From Chara braunii (taxonomy: Eukaryota; Streptophyta; Charophyceae; Charales; Characeae), in NCBI GenBank assembly GCA_003427395.1, contig BFEA01000845.1:159486-189115 (forward strand): a stretch of 29,630 bases of DNA, in the 5' to 3' direction. Within the stretch, counting starts at the first letter, position 1. Every line of letters begins with the position of its first letter. Both the position numbers and the translations under genes were made by a program. Under the pieces are notes generated by a model that saw only the letters and a program-made list of their open reading frames with translations, had not been told where the DNA came from and ran no database searches. Below, piece after piece: positions 8,596 through 18,360 of this stretch.

Positions 8596-9409
8596 ATGAT
8601 TAGATACAATAGGGGGGACCCGGTTGGTACTTTAAAGAGAGCTTGGAAATCGGGAGAGAGGTATGGAGTAACCCTCCCTAGGGTTAGAGGTAGTGCGGTT
8701 TTCAGTGGTTTTCAAAGGGGGAAGCCGCACTAGGAAGGCTGAGATCTTTCTGTCTCCCGACGACCGACGATTCTTCGCAACCGAGCTAGCGGGAGGGAAA
8801 GAACCCTAGACATCGCCCGAAAGGCCCTAAACCGATTGAGGAGATTGAGAGGGGGCGACGCCGAGGGACGCGTGGTTAATAGAGTGGAATACCGAAGAGG
8901 TCAGAAGTTCAAGAGCGGCTCACGGGAGAACTTGGGAGATCCCAACCTGGGCCTACCGACTACTCTACGCCGACGACGCAACCGTGAGGAGGGTCCGAAA
9001 TAAGGGACAGGTGATAGAGAAATTCCCATTAGGCGAAGAAGGGGGGCACGAACTGTTCACCCAGTGTTGGGAATCGAGAGAAGACACAGACTTCGAGTGG
9101 TGGGCACTCGTTAGAGAATTCATCAAACCCCTGTTTAGAGGACAACCCGGAGAGGTGGATAGGGACCTGATCAGGCGTAGCTCTCAAGAGGGGGTAAGGG
9201 GATTTTCCGACCTAGAAATCGTCAAATTAGCCTTAGCGGCCTGTGAAGAAAAACGAGTAAGGGACTCTTGGTGGACGGTGACCAGCGACTTAGCGAGGAG
9301 TCGGAAGAAGATAGTAAGATCCAGGAATCGAGTGAGGGGAAGGGAGACTCAGGGGGAGAAGGCGATTCGGAAGAAGGTGACGATAGTGAGGAGAGCGACT
9401 AGAGGATAA
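8596..9409 (+). pseudogene. Accessory protein, long form copy 6, frameshifted, basic C-terminus
   Basis: It begins MIRYNRGD at 8596. Part A contains YGVTLPRVRGS, corresponding to VRVTLPRARLEG in copy 4. A TAG at 8731 and a phase change follow, and the same region then continues as AEIFLSPDDRRFF and ends AGGKEP with TAG 8807, matching QVFLSKEGLIEM and AGKDPL of copy 4. The intact stretch 8984-9409 has HELFTQCWE and GFSDLEIVKLALAACEEKR, aligned with HSLLTWCF and GLDPSDLIRIAIACRRRK of copy 4. An Arg/Lys-rich tail follows that copy 4 lacks. The last stop is 11 bases before the gag ATG. The gap 8810-8983 has no clear frame. Confidence 0.55.
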
Positions 9410-9420
9410 CGATAGGGTGC

Positions 9421-11412
9421 ATGGAGAGTGAGGTGGAAACAGGACTCTCTCGTCCACTAGAAACAGCTGTAAGAAGGGGTGTTGAGAAGAGCCCCGAGTT
9501 GGGAGCTAGGCTAAGTGGGGTGACGGAAGAAATGACCGAGGGTACAGAGTCAATAAGCAGGGCCGAGAGGGGCCCAAAAACGGCTTCAGGGGAAAGACAA
9601 ACCTCGGAGGGTCAAAGAGCTAGCTCGGAAGTGCGAGTGCATATTAGGGAGGTAGAGTCGCGGGTGTCAGTGAGAGAGGGGGCGGCCGAAGCCTCGAGGG
9701 GCCTTCCAGTAGAGCCTCGATGGGCAGATTTAGTGGACACTAAAGCAAGGATGGGAGAGGCTCCGGGATTTTCGAGAGATAGACCAAGGTACGGACCGCC
9801 TAGGAAAGAAGAAGAAGGGGGTTCGAATAGAAGGGACCTAAGAGATGAGAGGTCGGCGGAAGCTGGCGGCAGGCCAAGGAGATGGGCCGAGAGGGAATCG
9901 GATGCTGCGTGGGCTCCCGGAGAGGTAATGGGGAGGAGGCCGGGGGTGGACGCCTGGAGAGGATTAAGGGGTCAGGAACCCGCACGTTGGGAGATGGAAC
10001 GACCGAATGAGAGAGGACGCTACGGGGAAGAATCTTGGGGGCGTCTGAGACCCCGACCGCGGATTGAGGAGTCGGACCCCTCTTGGTACACGCCGTACGA
10101 TCCGGTGATTGACGGGCCTATGGAGGGACCTTATTTCCGCCGTTACGATGACCAAAGAGTCCCGTACTACGACGTCAACTTGGGCCTAGAAGCACTTTTT
10201 TTTTACGGACGTGATGTAACTGGGTTCGTCGAGAAGTGGGAGAGTTACGCTTATCGGAAGAGGTTCTCCGAGAAGGAGTGGATAGACCACTTCATCCGGC
10301 ACTCGGACCCGGAATTAGACCCAGCAATTAGGGCTATCTACCTAGCAGATGGGCGGTGGAGGACGTTTAAAAGTAGTCTATTACGGACTTTTGCGTGTGA
10401 TGATTTAATCCCCACCGTAGAGGGTTTGCGTCGTGTTACGAGGGGAGAACGGGAGAGTTTGGTGGCCTTCACCCGGAGGTTCAAGCGCTTGTCCCAAGCC
10501 CTAGTGGATAGAGGGATGTTGTCGGAGGTGGATAGGTGCGTAATGTTTATGTTGCACCTACCCGAGGAGAAAAGGAAAGAAGTCCTTGAAAAAGCCCCAA
10601 GAGATTCAGCCAATTTCGAGAAGGTCGCCGAGGTAATCTTCACGGGAGGAGGAGTGGACGTGAGGGAATACATGAAAGAAACCCTGGACATGGCGCTCCG
10701 TAGTATGCGCAACACACGGAACGATGGCCCTCGGGGGAGTGACAGACCACCCCCTGGTCCACCTGGTCCACCCGGTTCACGATGGGGAGAACGGCAAACA
10801 GGATGGAGAAACGAACCAGGAAACCAAGGAGGCTGGAGAAATGACTGGGAGATAGGAGGAAAACGAGGCCCCGATTGGGGGAATTCTCATTGGAAGGACG
10901 CTAGGGATGGAAGGTGGGGAGACACGCTTCAAGTGAGGGCCACTGGGGCGCGACCTGAGGTCAGAGCTCCTCCACCACCTGCGCCGCCGGCTCCCCCTGT
11001 GCCTATAGCTGCTGCGACGCAAGGGGGCCCGCGCCCCAACAACCCGCAAGCTCGAAGCGGGTGTGTTTACTGCAATGAAGAAAGTCACATCAAGAGGGAC
11101 TGTCCTCATCTGACAGAGGCCTTAAGGTTGGGGGAAGTCAAGCTAAATGAAAACAAATGGGTTGTGTGGGGAGATGGTGGAGAGGCGGTCTCCTTCTACC
11201 CGTCAATGAAGGTGAATGTGGACAAGAAAATAGCCCTCCAGGAGGCGAGGCTGGGGAAGAAACCTGAAATTGGGGGCACCTCCAACTCGTCCCATGTCCA
11301 AATGACGGAATCTCCAGGAAGTGTGTCCATTAGGGAACACCAGGTATCCAACATCAAGTTCGTCGAGACCCGACCTGAAGAAGAGAGGCCTTGCCTAAGG
11401 GTAAGAACATAG
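9421..11412 (+). CDS. gag: Gag polyprotein (capsid-like region and CCHC zinc knuckle)
   Basis: The 663-residue product starts at the ATG at 9421. Residues 1-230 are an Arg/Glu/Gly-rich, probably disordered region. Residues about 245-430 form a helical capsid-like domain of the retrotransposon Gag type, including VEKWESYAYRKRFSEKEW, WRTFKSSLLRTFA and LVAFTRRFKRLSQAL. Residues 430-540 are Gly/Pro/Arg/Trp-rich. A single CX2CX4HX4C knuckle uses Cys548, Cys551, His556 and Cys561 and should bind genomic RNA. Gag would form the cytoplasmic particle in which reverse transcription takes place. It is the longest intact ORF in the window and has no internal stop. It ends in TAG; the same frame stays open to 11580. 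Confidence 0.92.
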   Translation: MESEVETGLSRPLETAVRRGVEKSPELGARLSGVTEEMTEGTESISRAERGPKTASGERQTSEGQRASSEVRVHIREVESRVSVREGAAEASRGLPVEPRWADLVDTKARMGEAPGFSRDRPRYGPPRKEEEGGSNRRDLRDERSAEAGGRPRRWAERESDAAWAPGEVMGRRPGVDAWRGLRGQEPARWEMERPNERGRYGEESWGRLRPRPRIEESDPSWYTPYDPVIDGPMEGPYFRRYDDQRVPYYDVNLGLEALFFYGRDVTGFVEKWESYAYRKRFSEKEWIDHFIRHSDPELDPAIRAIYLADGRWRTFKSSLLRTFACDDLIPTVEGLRRVTRGERESLVAFTRRFKRLSQALVDRGMLSEVDRCVMFMLHLPEEKRKEVLEKAPRDSANFEKVAEVIFTGGGVDVREYMKETLDMALRSMRNTRNDGPRGSDRPPPGPPGPPGSRWGERQTGWRNEPGNQGGWRNDWEIGGKRGPDWGNSHWKDARDGRWGDTLQVRATGARPEVRAPPPPAPPAPPVPIAAATQGGPRPNNPQARSGCVYCNEESHIKRDCPHLTEALRLGEVKLNENKWVVWGDGGEAVSFYPSMKVNVDKKIALQEARLGKKPEIGGTSNSSHVQMTESPGSVSIREHQVSNIKFVETRPEEERPCLRVRT

Positions 11413-11580
11413 GTTGGGGCCGAGACGTCTAAAAGCCAAGAAAACGTGGCAGGGGATGAGGGAGGAAGGAGCGGCGACGACGACCAACCAATGGCCGATG
11501 CCAAAGTTGCGGAAGAAAAGAAGGAGGGGCCCACTTCACCCAAATCGCCTAGGAAGAGGGGGCAAAAAAGTTCGAAATGA
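11413..11580 (+). other. In-frame continuation of gag beyond its TAG
   Basis: After TAG 11410-11412 the gag frame remains open for 55 codons to TGA 11578-11580. The segment is Lys/Glu/Asp/Pro-rich, like the linkers elsewhere in the element. Its TGA overlaps an ATG (11577) as ATGA, and that ATG opens the protease frame. This could be a readthrough extension of Gag, or the TAG may simply be a nonsense mutation in a longer gag. Confidence 0.4.
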
Positions 11581-12473
11581 AATGCACCTTGGATGAGATA
11601 GACACGGTAGCTCCCCTTAGGAGAACCCTGATGCAGCCTACGCAGTGCACACTTCTGGAATAGCTAGCAGCCAGCAAAAGAGCTAGGGAAAAATTCCTAA
11701 GCATCACGAAGAAGGTAAGAGTCCCGCTCACCGGAGGACCCACGGTACCAAGGGATGGTCCAGCCAAGGAAGAAGTACAGTCCTCCCGAATTACCATGGA
11801 GAAACTGTCGGCTAACTTCTTCTCGGGGGAGGAGACCAAAAAGTTCTATGTGTTAGGGAGTGGCCAGCTCCAAGCGGTGGTGAGTGGGAAGAAGATGGGG
11901 GCTCTAGTAGACAATGGGTCTGAATCTACGGTATGTAGAGACTCCATCGCCCGGCAGCTAGGCTTGGAAATAGATAGGGGAGTATCGATGTCGATGGTCG
12001 TAGTGGATAACAAGCTACAACCGGCGGAGGGGGTATGTCACATCCCCGTGATCGAGGTCGCGGGCGTCGAGGCCTCGGTCCCAATATTTTCGGTGAAAGA
12101 GTGTTCCTCCGAGTTGATCCTCGGTAGAACCTGGCTAAGCGCGGTTTATGCTACCACGGTTGACCTGCCCGATGGAAGTCAGACCCTCTCAATCCAAAGT
12201 CCGGATGGAATCCAGGTGGTCCTAAAGACAGTGGACGCACAAGATGAGCGGAACCGGACCAACATTCCTAAACGGAAGGGGAACCTGTCGTGGGTATGCC
12301 AGGTCCGTCTGGAGGAGGCGCTCTTTACGGATAAGGGACCCCCGGGGGACCGATTGGAGGTCGAGGATGTCGGGAGCAGGGTTGTGATCAATGGGATAGG
12401 GTACGAGAAGGAGGACGAGGAGGAGGAGTTCGGTGGATGTGTGAGACTGTCTTTTTTGGAGGAATCCCCCTAG
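11577..12473 (+). pseudogene. Aspartic protease domain of pol, interrupted by TAG
   Basis: The protease frame runs from the ATG at 11577 to TAG 12471 and is broken by TAG 11661; the downstream part from the ATG at 11796 is 225 codons. It has the retropepsin pattern: ALVDNGSES (catalytic Asp codon at 11910; Asn replaces the usual Thr of D-T-G), then a hydrophobic run, then the terminal ELILGRTWLS (the ILG flap-end motif). The preceding 70 codons resemble the linker often found before Gypsy proteases. It would mature Gag-Pol in the particle. The C-terminal third is acidic and Glu-rich. The frame ends where RT begins in another phase, so expression of RT would need a frameshift, or the shift is a mutation. 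Confidence 0.8.
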
Positions 12474-13750
12474 CCGGCAAAATCAAGAAACATAAAACCA
12501 TGGCGGAAAAAGTGAAACCCGCCGCGGTCAGTCGGGATAGAACGGGGGAAGCTACGATATCGGAGGAGGAGAATGCCGATATCATCCGAAAAAGGAAGGT
12601 GACTGAAGAGCAAAGAATTACTGCCAATAGGTTGGCCAAGATGGATATAGGGGATGGAAACCTCACAGAAGAAGAGAGAGAGTTCGTGGCTATGACCCTG
12701 AGGGGCTGTGATAAGGCCATGGCCTTCGATGACTCGGAGAGGGGGAGGATCGACCCGAGGTACGCTAAGCCCGTCCGGATCCATACGATTGCTCATGTGC
12801 CTTGGAAAGATAGACCCCAGTGGAAGTATGCTCAAAAGGAGAAGGAGTAGATAGTAACCTTATTAAAGAGAAGATAAGGACTTTCATCGCGAAACCTTGA
12901 GAGAGTAGGTACTCCAACAAATGGTTCTTTCTGAGAAAGGGAGGGAGCATTAAGGTGAGGTGGATCCAGAATCTCCAAAGAACCAACACCGTGACCATAA
13001 GGGACTTAGGTTCCATACCTGAGGTGGATCTACTCGCCGAAGGATCGGCAGGTCGCTCAATCTACTCGATCTGCGACCTCTTCTCGGGGTATGGTGAGAT
13101 TCCCTTGGACTACCGGGATAGGCACATGACCGTCATGCATACGCCTTTGGGACTGGTCCAAATGATGGCGGTACCGATGGGATGGACGAACGGCATAGCG
13201 GTGTTCCAAAGAGCCATGATTGCGGTCCTCAAGGAATTCATACCTGAAAGGGTGGAAGTCTTCCTTGATGACTTCCCGATAAAATGGTCGGTCGAACGGG
13301 ATGAGACGGAGGTCTTTCCCGGGGTAAGAAAGTTCGTGGTGGACCACATGAGCGCTGTTAGGGATGTCCTTGTGAAATTAGACGATGCCAACCTTACGGT
13401 GAGCGGAACTTAAGAGTCGCTGGGGCGTGTCGGCCATCAAGATATTGGGTTTCATTTGCGACAAGGATGGGCGGAAGCCCGATCCCAGAAAATTAGAGAA
13501 ATTGATGACCTGGTCATCGTCGCTCAAGTCAATAACGGAAGTTAGGCAGTTTCTAGGGGTGGTGGGCTACTGGAGAATCTTCATAAAGGCCTACGGTGAG
13601 AAAGCGGAACCTCTAAGACGACTTCTTAGGAAATCGGAAGGATGGGTTTGGGGGGAGGAGCAGGTCGCGGCCATGGAAGCTCTAAAAAAGGAATTTCGCG
13701 ACGGTGGGCAGGTCTTAGGAGTTCCGTTGAGGAGAATCACCCATTCATAG
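12437..13750 (+). pseudogene. Reverse transcriptase domain of pol, frameshifted
   Basis: Three phases are used. 12437-12850 carries the pre-RT linker, ending in a segment typical of the region just before Ty3/Gypsy RT (DPRYAKPVRIHTIAHVPW). After TAG 12848, a phase change near 12870 and TGA 12898, the fingers and palm continue to 13410 with all polymerase signatures: motif A CDLFSGY (Asp at 13075), motif B PMGWTNGIAVFQRAM, and motif C FLDD (13261-13272, a variant of YxDD). A one-base shift at 13411 moves the thumb into the next phase (LGFICDKDGRKPDP, then RQFLGVVGYWRIFI), which ends at TAG 13748. The catalytic aspartates survive although the frame does not. It copies element RNA into cDNA in the cytoplasmic particle. 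Confidence 0.88.
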
Positions 13751-14298
13751 TTTCTACAGACGCGGGACCTTATTCAGTAGGGGGCCTCTTATATCAAAAT
13801 GATGGAGAAGGGAATGAGAGACCGTTACGGTTCGAGAGCAGGACCTTGAACCCCGCCGAGCGGAATTACAGCCAGTTCAAAAAGGAAGTATTGGGAGTGT
13901 TGCATTGCCTAAAGGTCTTCCGCCATTACATATACGGGTGACGATTTCTCCTAAGGGTTGACCCCACCGCAGTGGCAGCGGTCCTTCTAAAGGACTTCTC
14001 GTTGACAGATCCGACCATCGCTCGATGGATGATACATATTAGACTTAACGATTATAGGGTCGAGAGGGTATCCGGAGCCAAAAACCAGGTTGTGGACGAG
14101 TTGTCCCGACTTCCCATCCGGGAAGAAGACCTACGCAAGCTCGAGGAAGTAACATTGTCGGTGGCCAAGGAGGAGATGATGCAAGTGGCGGCTAATAGGG
14201 CACAAGTAGCAGTAACCATCCGGAGAGAGGAGGGGGCTCAAAAAACCTTCCTCGCCAATCTCTACGACGGGAAGTATCGCGACCTGGGCTGTATTTAG
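13720..14298 (+). pseudogene. RNase H domain of pol, one in-frame TGA
   Basis: The phase shifts again around 13720, and the frame then reads FIVSTDAGPYSVGGLLYQ (first catalytic Asp at 13759), FESRTLNPAERNYSQFKKE (Glu at 13885), and KVFRHYIYG. It is interrupted by TGA 13939-13941 and continues with RFLLRVDPTAV and the closing motif VDELSR. That is the standard Ty3/Gypsy RNase H layout following RT. It removes the RNA strand of the RNA-DNA hybrid. The frame closes with TAG 14296 before another phase change into integrase. Confidence 0.85.
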
Positions 14299-14333
14299 CC
14301 GGTAGGGAGAAAGGGACCGAAAGAATCCAGTGA

Positions 14334-15836
14334 GAGGTGCTAGGGTATTGCCTCCGAGGTGACCATCTCTTTAAGAGACCAACCAAGTTTGCGATTCCCA
14401 TGAGAGTGTTGTGCGATCCAGAGGAGAGAAGAGCGGTCATAGAGGAGCTGCACGATGGGGTCGTCGGGGGTCATAGAGGGGTAAAGGGGACCTTCGATAA
14501 AGTTTGTAGGCTCTATTGGTGGGACGGGCAGTACGCGGAGGTCGAAAGGTATTGCTCGACCTGCAAAGCTTGTCAAAAAAGGGCTACCGTTCGCTACAAG
14601 GAGCCCCTAGTTCCGTCACTACCCACAGTTCCGGGCGAGAAGGTCCACATTGACTTGGTAACCATGCCTAAAGGAGTCGAGGGACTCCGGTTCATAATCA
14701 ACGCCCGTGACGATCTCACTTGATTCGTGGAGGCGAAGGCCATTAAGAAGAAAATGGTCGAAGAGGTCAACGATTTTCTCCTAGAGTACATCGCTCGGTA
14801 CGGGTGTGTCGGGAAGATAGTCATGGATAGGGGGGTTGAGTTCTTGAGCCAGAAGATCAAGGTGTTATTAGAGAAGGCAGGGATAAGGGCGGCGTATACG
14901 ACCGCTTACCACCCCCAAAGCAATGAGCCGGTAGAGCAGGGTTACCAAACACTTGTGGACGCTCTAGCGAAGTGGTGCAAGGGTCGCACAGAGCCATGGC
15001 CAAAGTATTTGCGGTACGCGATTTAGGCCGATAACATCACGGTCAAATCAAGTACGGGGTACCCCCCTTACACCTTTTGGTTCGGTAGGCATTGTCCCCT
15101 GCCCATCGAGTTCCACGTCGACACTTGGACGAGCGTCTCCTGAAAAAAACACATAACTAGAGGAGAGCTATTGGAAGCCCGGATACAGCAAATTGCCGAA
15201 AATCTAGGCGCGGGACTTACCGAGGTGGGCGAGAATGTTGAGAAAGAGAGGGTGAAAGGGAGAGATAGGTGGGATAAAAATTTGCGGGTCCGACGAACAC
15301 CGATAGGGGTTAACAACCTTGTCCTAATGTATGATTCGTCATTGGAGAGGACCTGGAGCCGGAAATTAGCAAACCGGTGGATGGGGCCGTATAGAGTCCT
15401 AAAAAGATTGGATGGAGGAGCTTATATGCTCGCCGAATTAGACGGAACTAGGCTACGGGACTCTATCACAGGGGCTTGCCTCAAACTGTTCCAATCAAGA
15501 GGGGGCCTTAAGGAGGAGCCGAGTCAGAAAGGGAAGGAAGTAATTGACACGGGAGTGACCGTCACCCACGAAAAGGGAGAGACCTCCGAACAGGGGGCCT
15601 TGTCTCGGCCACCGAGGAAGGGATACAAGGTCCGGAAACCTTCTTTACCAAAGACCCCTAGAAAGAAAAAACGGTCTACAGAGGATGACAGTGACACCGA
15701 TCGTCTAGGCAAACGGAGACTGAAAGAGAGAAGGAGTGCGTCGAGAAGAGCGTTGCGAATCAAGCATGAGAGAAAAGAAAGGAAGCGAAAGAGAGAAAGA
15801 CGGGAAAAGAGGATGAGGATACGAAGACAGGCATAA
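14334..15836 (+). pseudogene. Integrase of pol, three in-frame stops, GPY/F C-terminus
   Basis: A single phase runs to TAA 15834, broken by TGA 14721, TAG 15024 and TGA 15141. The N-terminal HHCC zinc domain shows ELHDG, GGHRG, a spacer and CSTCKAC. The catalytic core keeps all three acidic residues: Asp in VHIDLV (14652), Asp in VMDRG (14826) and Glu in PVEQG (14934), giving D,D-35-E spacing. The C-terminal region has the Ty3/Gypsy GPY/F-type module (NRWMGPYRVLKRL, about 15370-15410). It is followed by an acidic patch and a tail of about 60 residues very rich in Arg and Lys. No chromodomain is visible. It inserts cDNA into nuclear chromatin; the basic tail may act in nuclear import or DNA binding. 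Confidence 0.9.
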
Positions 15837-15844
15837 AGTCGCTT

Positions 15845-15862
15845 GGGGAAAAAGGGGGGGAG
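15845..15862 (+). promoter_or_regulatory. Purine tract just after integrase (possible polypurine tract)
   Basis: Eighteen consecutive purines lie nine bases after the integrase stop, followed by TAATG. In many Gypsy elements such a tract primes plus-strand DNA directly before the 3' LTR. Here the recognisable LTR homology begins almost 4 kb later, so this may be an internal or relic tract, or the LTR could be far longer than the part I can match. Confidence 0.35.
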
Positions 15863-15864
15863 TA

Positions 15865-16114
15865 ATGTGCCATAGTTAGAGAAAAATGTGTCATAGTTCC
15901 AGGAAGGGTGATGTGTCGAAGGGGAAATTATTCCATGGTTAGACGGGAAAAATGTGTCGTAGACATGTGTCAAAAAGGGGCGACGTGTCGTAATCCCAAA
16001 GGAAAGGTTGTACCATAATCAGAAAAGACGGGTGTCATGGGTCCAAAAATGTACCATGAGTCATGTACCATAGTCCCGAAGATGGGAGACAAGGGGGGAG
16101 GAAGGTGCCGTAAC
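15865..16114 (+). repeat. Degenerate short-repeat array, core ATGTGYCATAG
   Basis: About twelve variants of an 11-base core recur at irregular intervals of roughly 10-40 bases: ATGTGCCATAG (15865), ATGTGTCATAG (15886), ATGTGTCGAAG (15911), ATGTGTCGTAG (15952), and more at about 15965, 15983, 16009, 16031, 16049, 16063 and 16105. Purine-rich spacers separate them. The array starts immediately after integrase and the purine tract and has no coding content. It may be a protein-binding or RNA-structure array in the 3' untranslated region. Confidence 0.7.
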
Positions 16115-18360
16115 AAGACAATGGGGCTAAGTCTAGTAAGAAGAAAAGCGCAATGAGATCTAACCGGGGTGTGGGGCAAAGGTTAAAAGAAGGGGTCATG
16201 AGAGAGACTCGCCGGGGACGGCGAGATTTGGGGGGTGGGCTGGTTGTCGGGCGGCTGCCTACCAGCCGATGGCTTTTTCTTTTTCGAAACAAACAATGTT
16301 TTTTCCTTTTGCGATGTTTTTTTTTATGAGTTTGATGAGTGCTTGCATGTGAATGTGTGCCTTGCGAATGAATCTGGATGTCCGGGTCTGCGTACTAACC
16401 CTTCGGTGGGCTGGAGAAGCGGTGCGAACTCGGGAGATAAGCGGGCTCGCACGGATCCCCCAAAGGCAGAGGGTTTGACGCCATGGGCGAGAAATCAAGG
16501 ATCGTTGACAGAGATTCGGGCGAGCCATGAAAAACCCCAAATGAGGGCACGCCGGCGGAGACTCGGGTTGTACGGCGGAAAACCGGCGAATTGCTCAGGT
16601 CCTGCGCGACTGGGGCCTACGGGAAGTCTTGGTGAACACATGGTCGCGCTGAGGGCGAGTCTTGGAACAGTGAAAAGGGGGTGCAATGGGCGGATGCGAG
16701 CGATGGCCGCAGGTGGGTCTCCCACGGACCTCCAGGGAGGATGCATGGTGACGCATCCGGGGCCTCCTTGCCGAATAAGTCGGGTACGGACGAGCCATTA
16801 AGGAGAGCGCGGCGCAGGGATCGGAAATTACTTGTACTCACGATATGACCTACCGCGGTGCCGCGACGAGAAGTGGGAACGTCCCTTGAAAAGCACCGGG
16901 TGGCGGGGACCTGACATGCACATGCTAAAGGGCGGGGGACGCCCCCTTCGGAGCGTACCGCTGGTGGCTGGTGATCGAATTAGGATTCTCCTTTTGGGGT
17001 CTTAGCTCCCCTGCGGCTGGGAAGGCAGCCATCGCATAAAATTAAGAAGACGAGGCTGGCTAGAAAAGAAAGGTGGGCCCTGAAGTAAGAACCAGTAGGA
17101 GAAATCCGGTCGGGTAAAGGTGGGGCCAAAGGCCGAACGAATGAAGAGAAAGCGGAGGGGTAGCTCTGACTGCCCCGCGACCAACACTGGAGAAGGAGCG
17201 AGGGAGCCAAAGCGCCGAGCTCCTCACAATGCAAGGAGCGCAGTAAGGTGTAATGACCGACGGTTGGCCGCTCACCCAGCCACGGAGACGGTTAGCGAAA
17301 GGCGAAGCGCGCCCGTGGCTGGTGATGAACCGACCATACATCAGCTGCAGCTTTGCTCAAAAGGAGGCTTGCTAATCGACGGACTGGCTGAGCTAGAGAA
17401 AGAGAACCATCCACTCGATGAGATTGAGGAGGCAAGAGGGGGGCTACTTGCTTCCACAAGCATGGATAGTTTGGGTCCGACAGCAAGATGACAAAAGACT
17501 GGCCAAAAGGGAATTGGGGGGTCGACACCAGAAGGGGCGGGAAATGGGCGCTACGACAGTTCTAAGCCACAGCTAGCGCGCCCCCTAAGAATCTTGATAA
17601 CTGAAAAAAAAAGGAGGGAGTGCGCGACGACGGATCTTCTTGCTAACTGTCAAATTCAGAAGAGCGTGTCCTGAGCTTCTTGGCCAGCAGTTACCACTCG
17701 GATTGAGCACTGCAGCGGCTGATCGGCGAACGAAGCAGGAGGAAAGGGGTCGAAATCGCTCTTGCGAGCCACTGGCTTTTGATCAAAAATTCGAAATTTT
17801 GTGTACGTCGGAGTCCCTGCTGACTACCCGAAAGGAGGAAGGATAGGCAGCGACGAGAACATCCTGAAGAATGCCCACAAGAATGTATCTCGGTAGGAAA
17901 TGGTTGGTAGTGCGCAGGGAGTTATTACTCCCGTTTCTGCCCCTCCCAACGAAGAAGGGGGAACGGATCCTATCTGGGTAGGGAACGAAGAGGCGCTTTC
18001 GAAGGGAAGCAGGAGGTTGAAAAATTCGACAAGGCGTGACTAGAGTATTGAAAAATTTGATGAATGAATGGCGGGAAAACTGGGAGGAGAGAGGAGTGGA
18101 AGTAGCAGAGGAGGAGGGGACGCTGATTGGCAGAGGGGCAGGAGGAAAGGATTGACGGAAGGCGAGAAAATGAGTACATAAAGGAGTGCGAGAGGACGAA
18201 CCGGGGAGGCGCACGAGATAGTAGGTGTCCGCGCGTGCGGGGTAGACGAGGGAGCGTTCGCAGTTGTGCCCGTCGGCGCATTCGCTCGAACGCACGTCCT
18301 TGCGCCAAAGGAGCCCAAGAGACCGGCCTGCTAGCAAAGAGCAGCGGGCTGGAGAGATAG
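16115..18360 (+). other. Long 3' untranslated region of the retroelement
   Basis: This is GC-rich and purine-rich sequence without a supported gene. The longest plus frames (16235-16801 and 17120-17491) lack recognisable domains and face similar frames on the minus strand. The 17120 frame has two basic clusters (KRKRRG and KRR) and a Glu-rich end, so a small nuclear protein cannot be excluded, but nothing else supports it. T-rich runs at 16268-16330 interrupt the purine bias. Confidence 0.45.

Noticed and set aside
4478-9409. The ORF array as a piece of bacterial operon or bacterial contamination
   Set aside because: It lies inside an LTR pair between the primer site and gag, on the same strand and with the same purine bias as gag and pol.
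15524-15973. 149-codon minus frame
   Set aside because: It is the antisense of the Arg/Lys-rich integrase tail, and the frame composition follows from that.
15865-16114. The GTGYCATAG array as the true start of a 4-kb 3' LTR
   Set aside because: No matching sequence exists at the 5' side of the element, and the composition switch and proven LTR homology lie about 3 kb further on. It remains possible only if most of the 5' LTR is lost.
16235-16801. 188-codon plus frame in the 3' region
   Set aside because: Non-ATG start, low complexity and no motif; overlapping minus frames are equally long.
17120-17491. 123-codon plus frame with basic clusters
   Set aside because: Suggestive nuclear-signal-like clusters, but no family, no supporting context and a non-ATG first codon.
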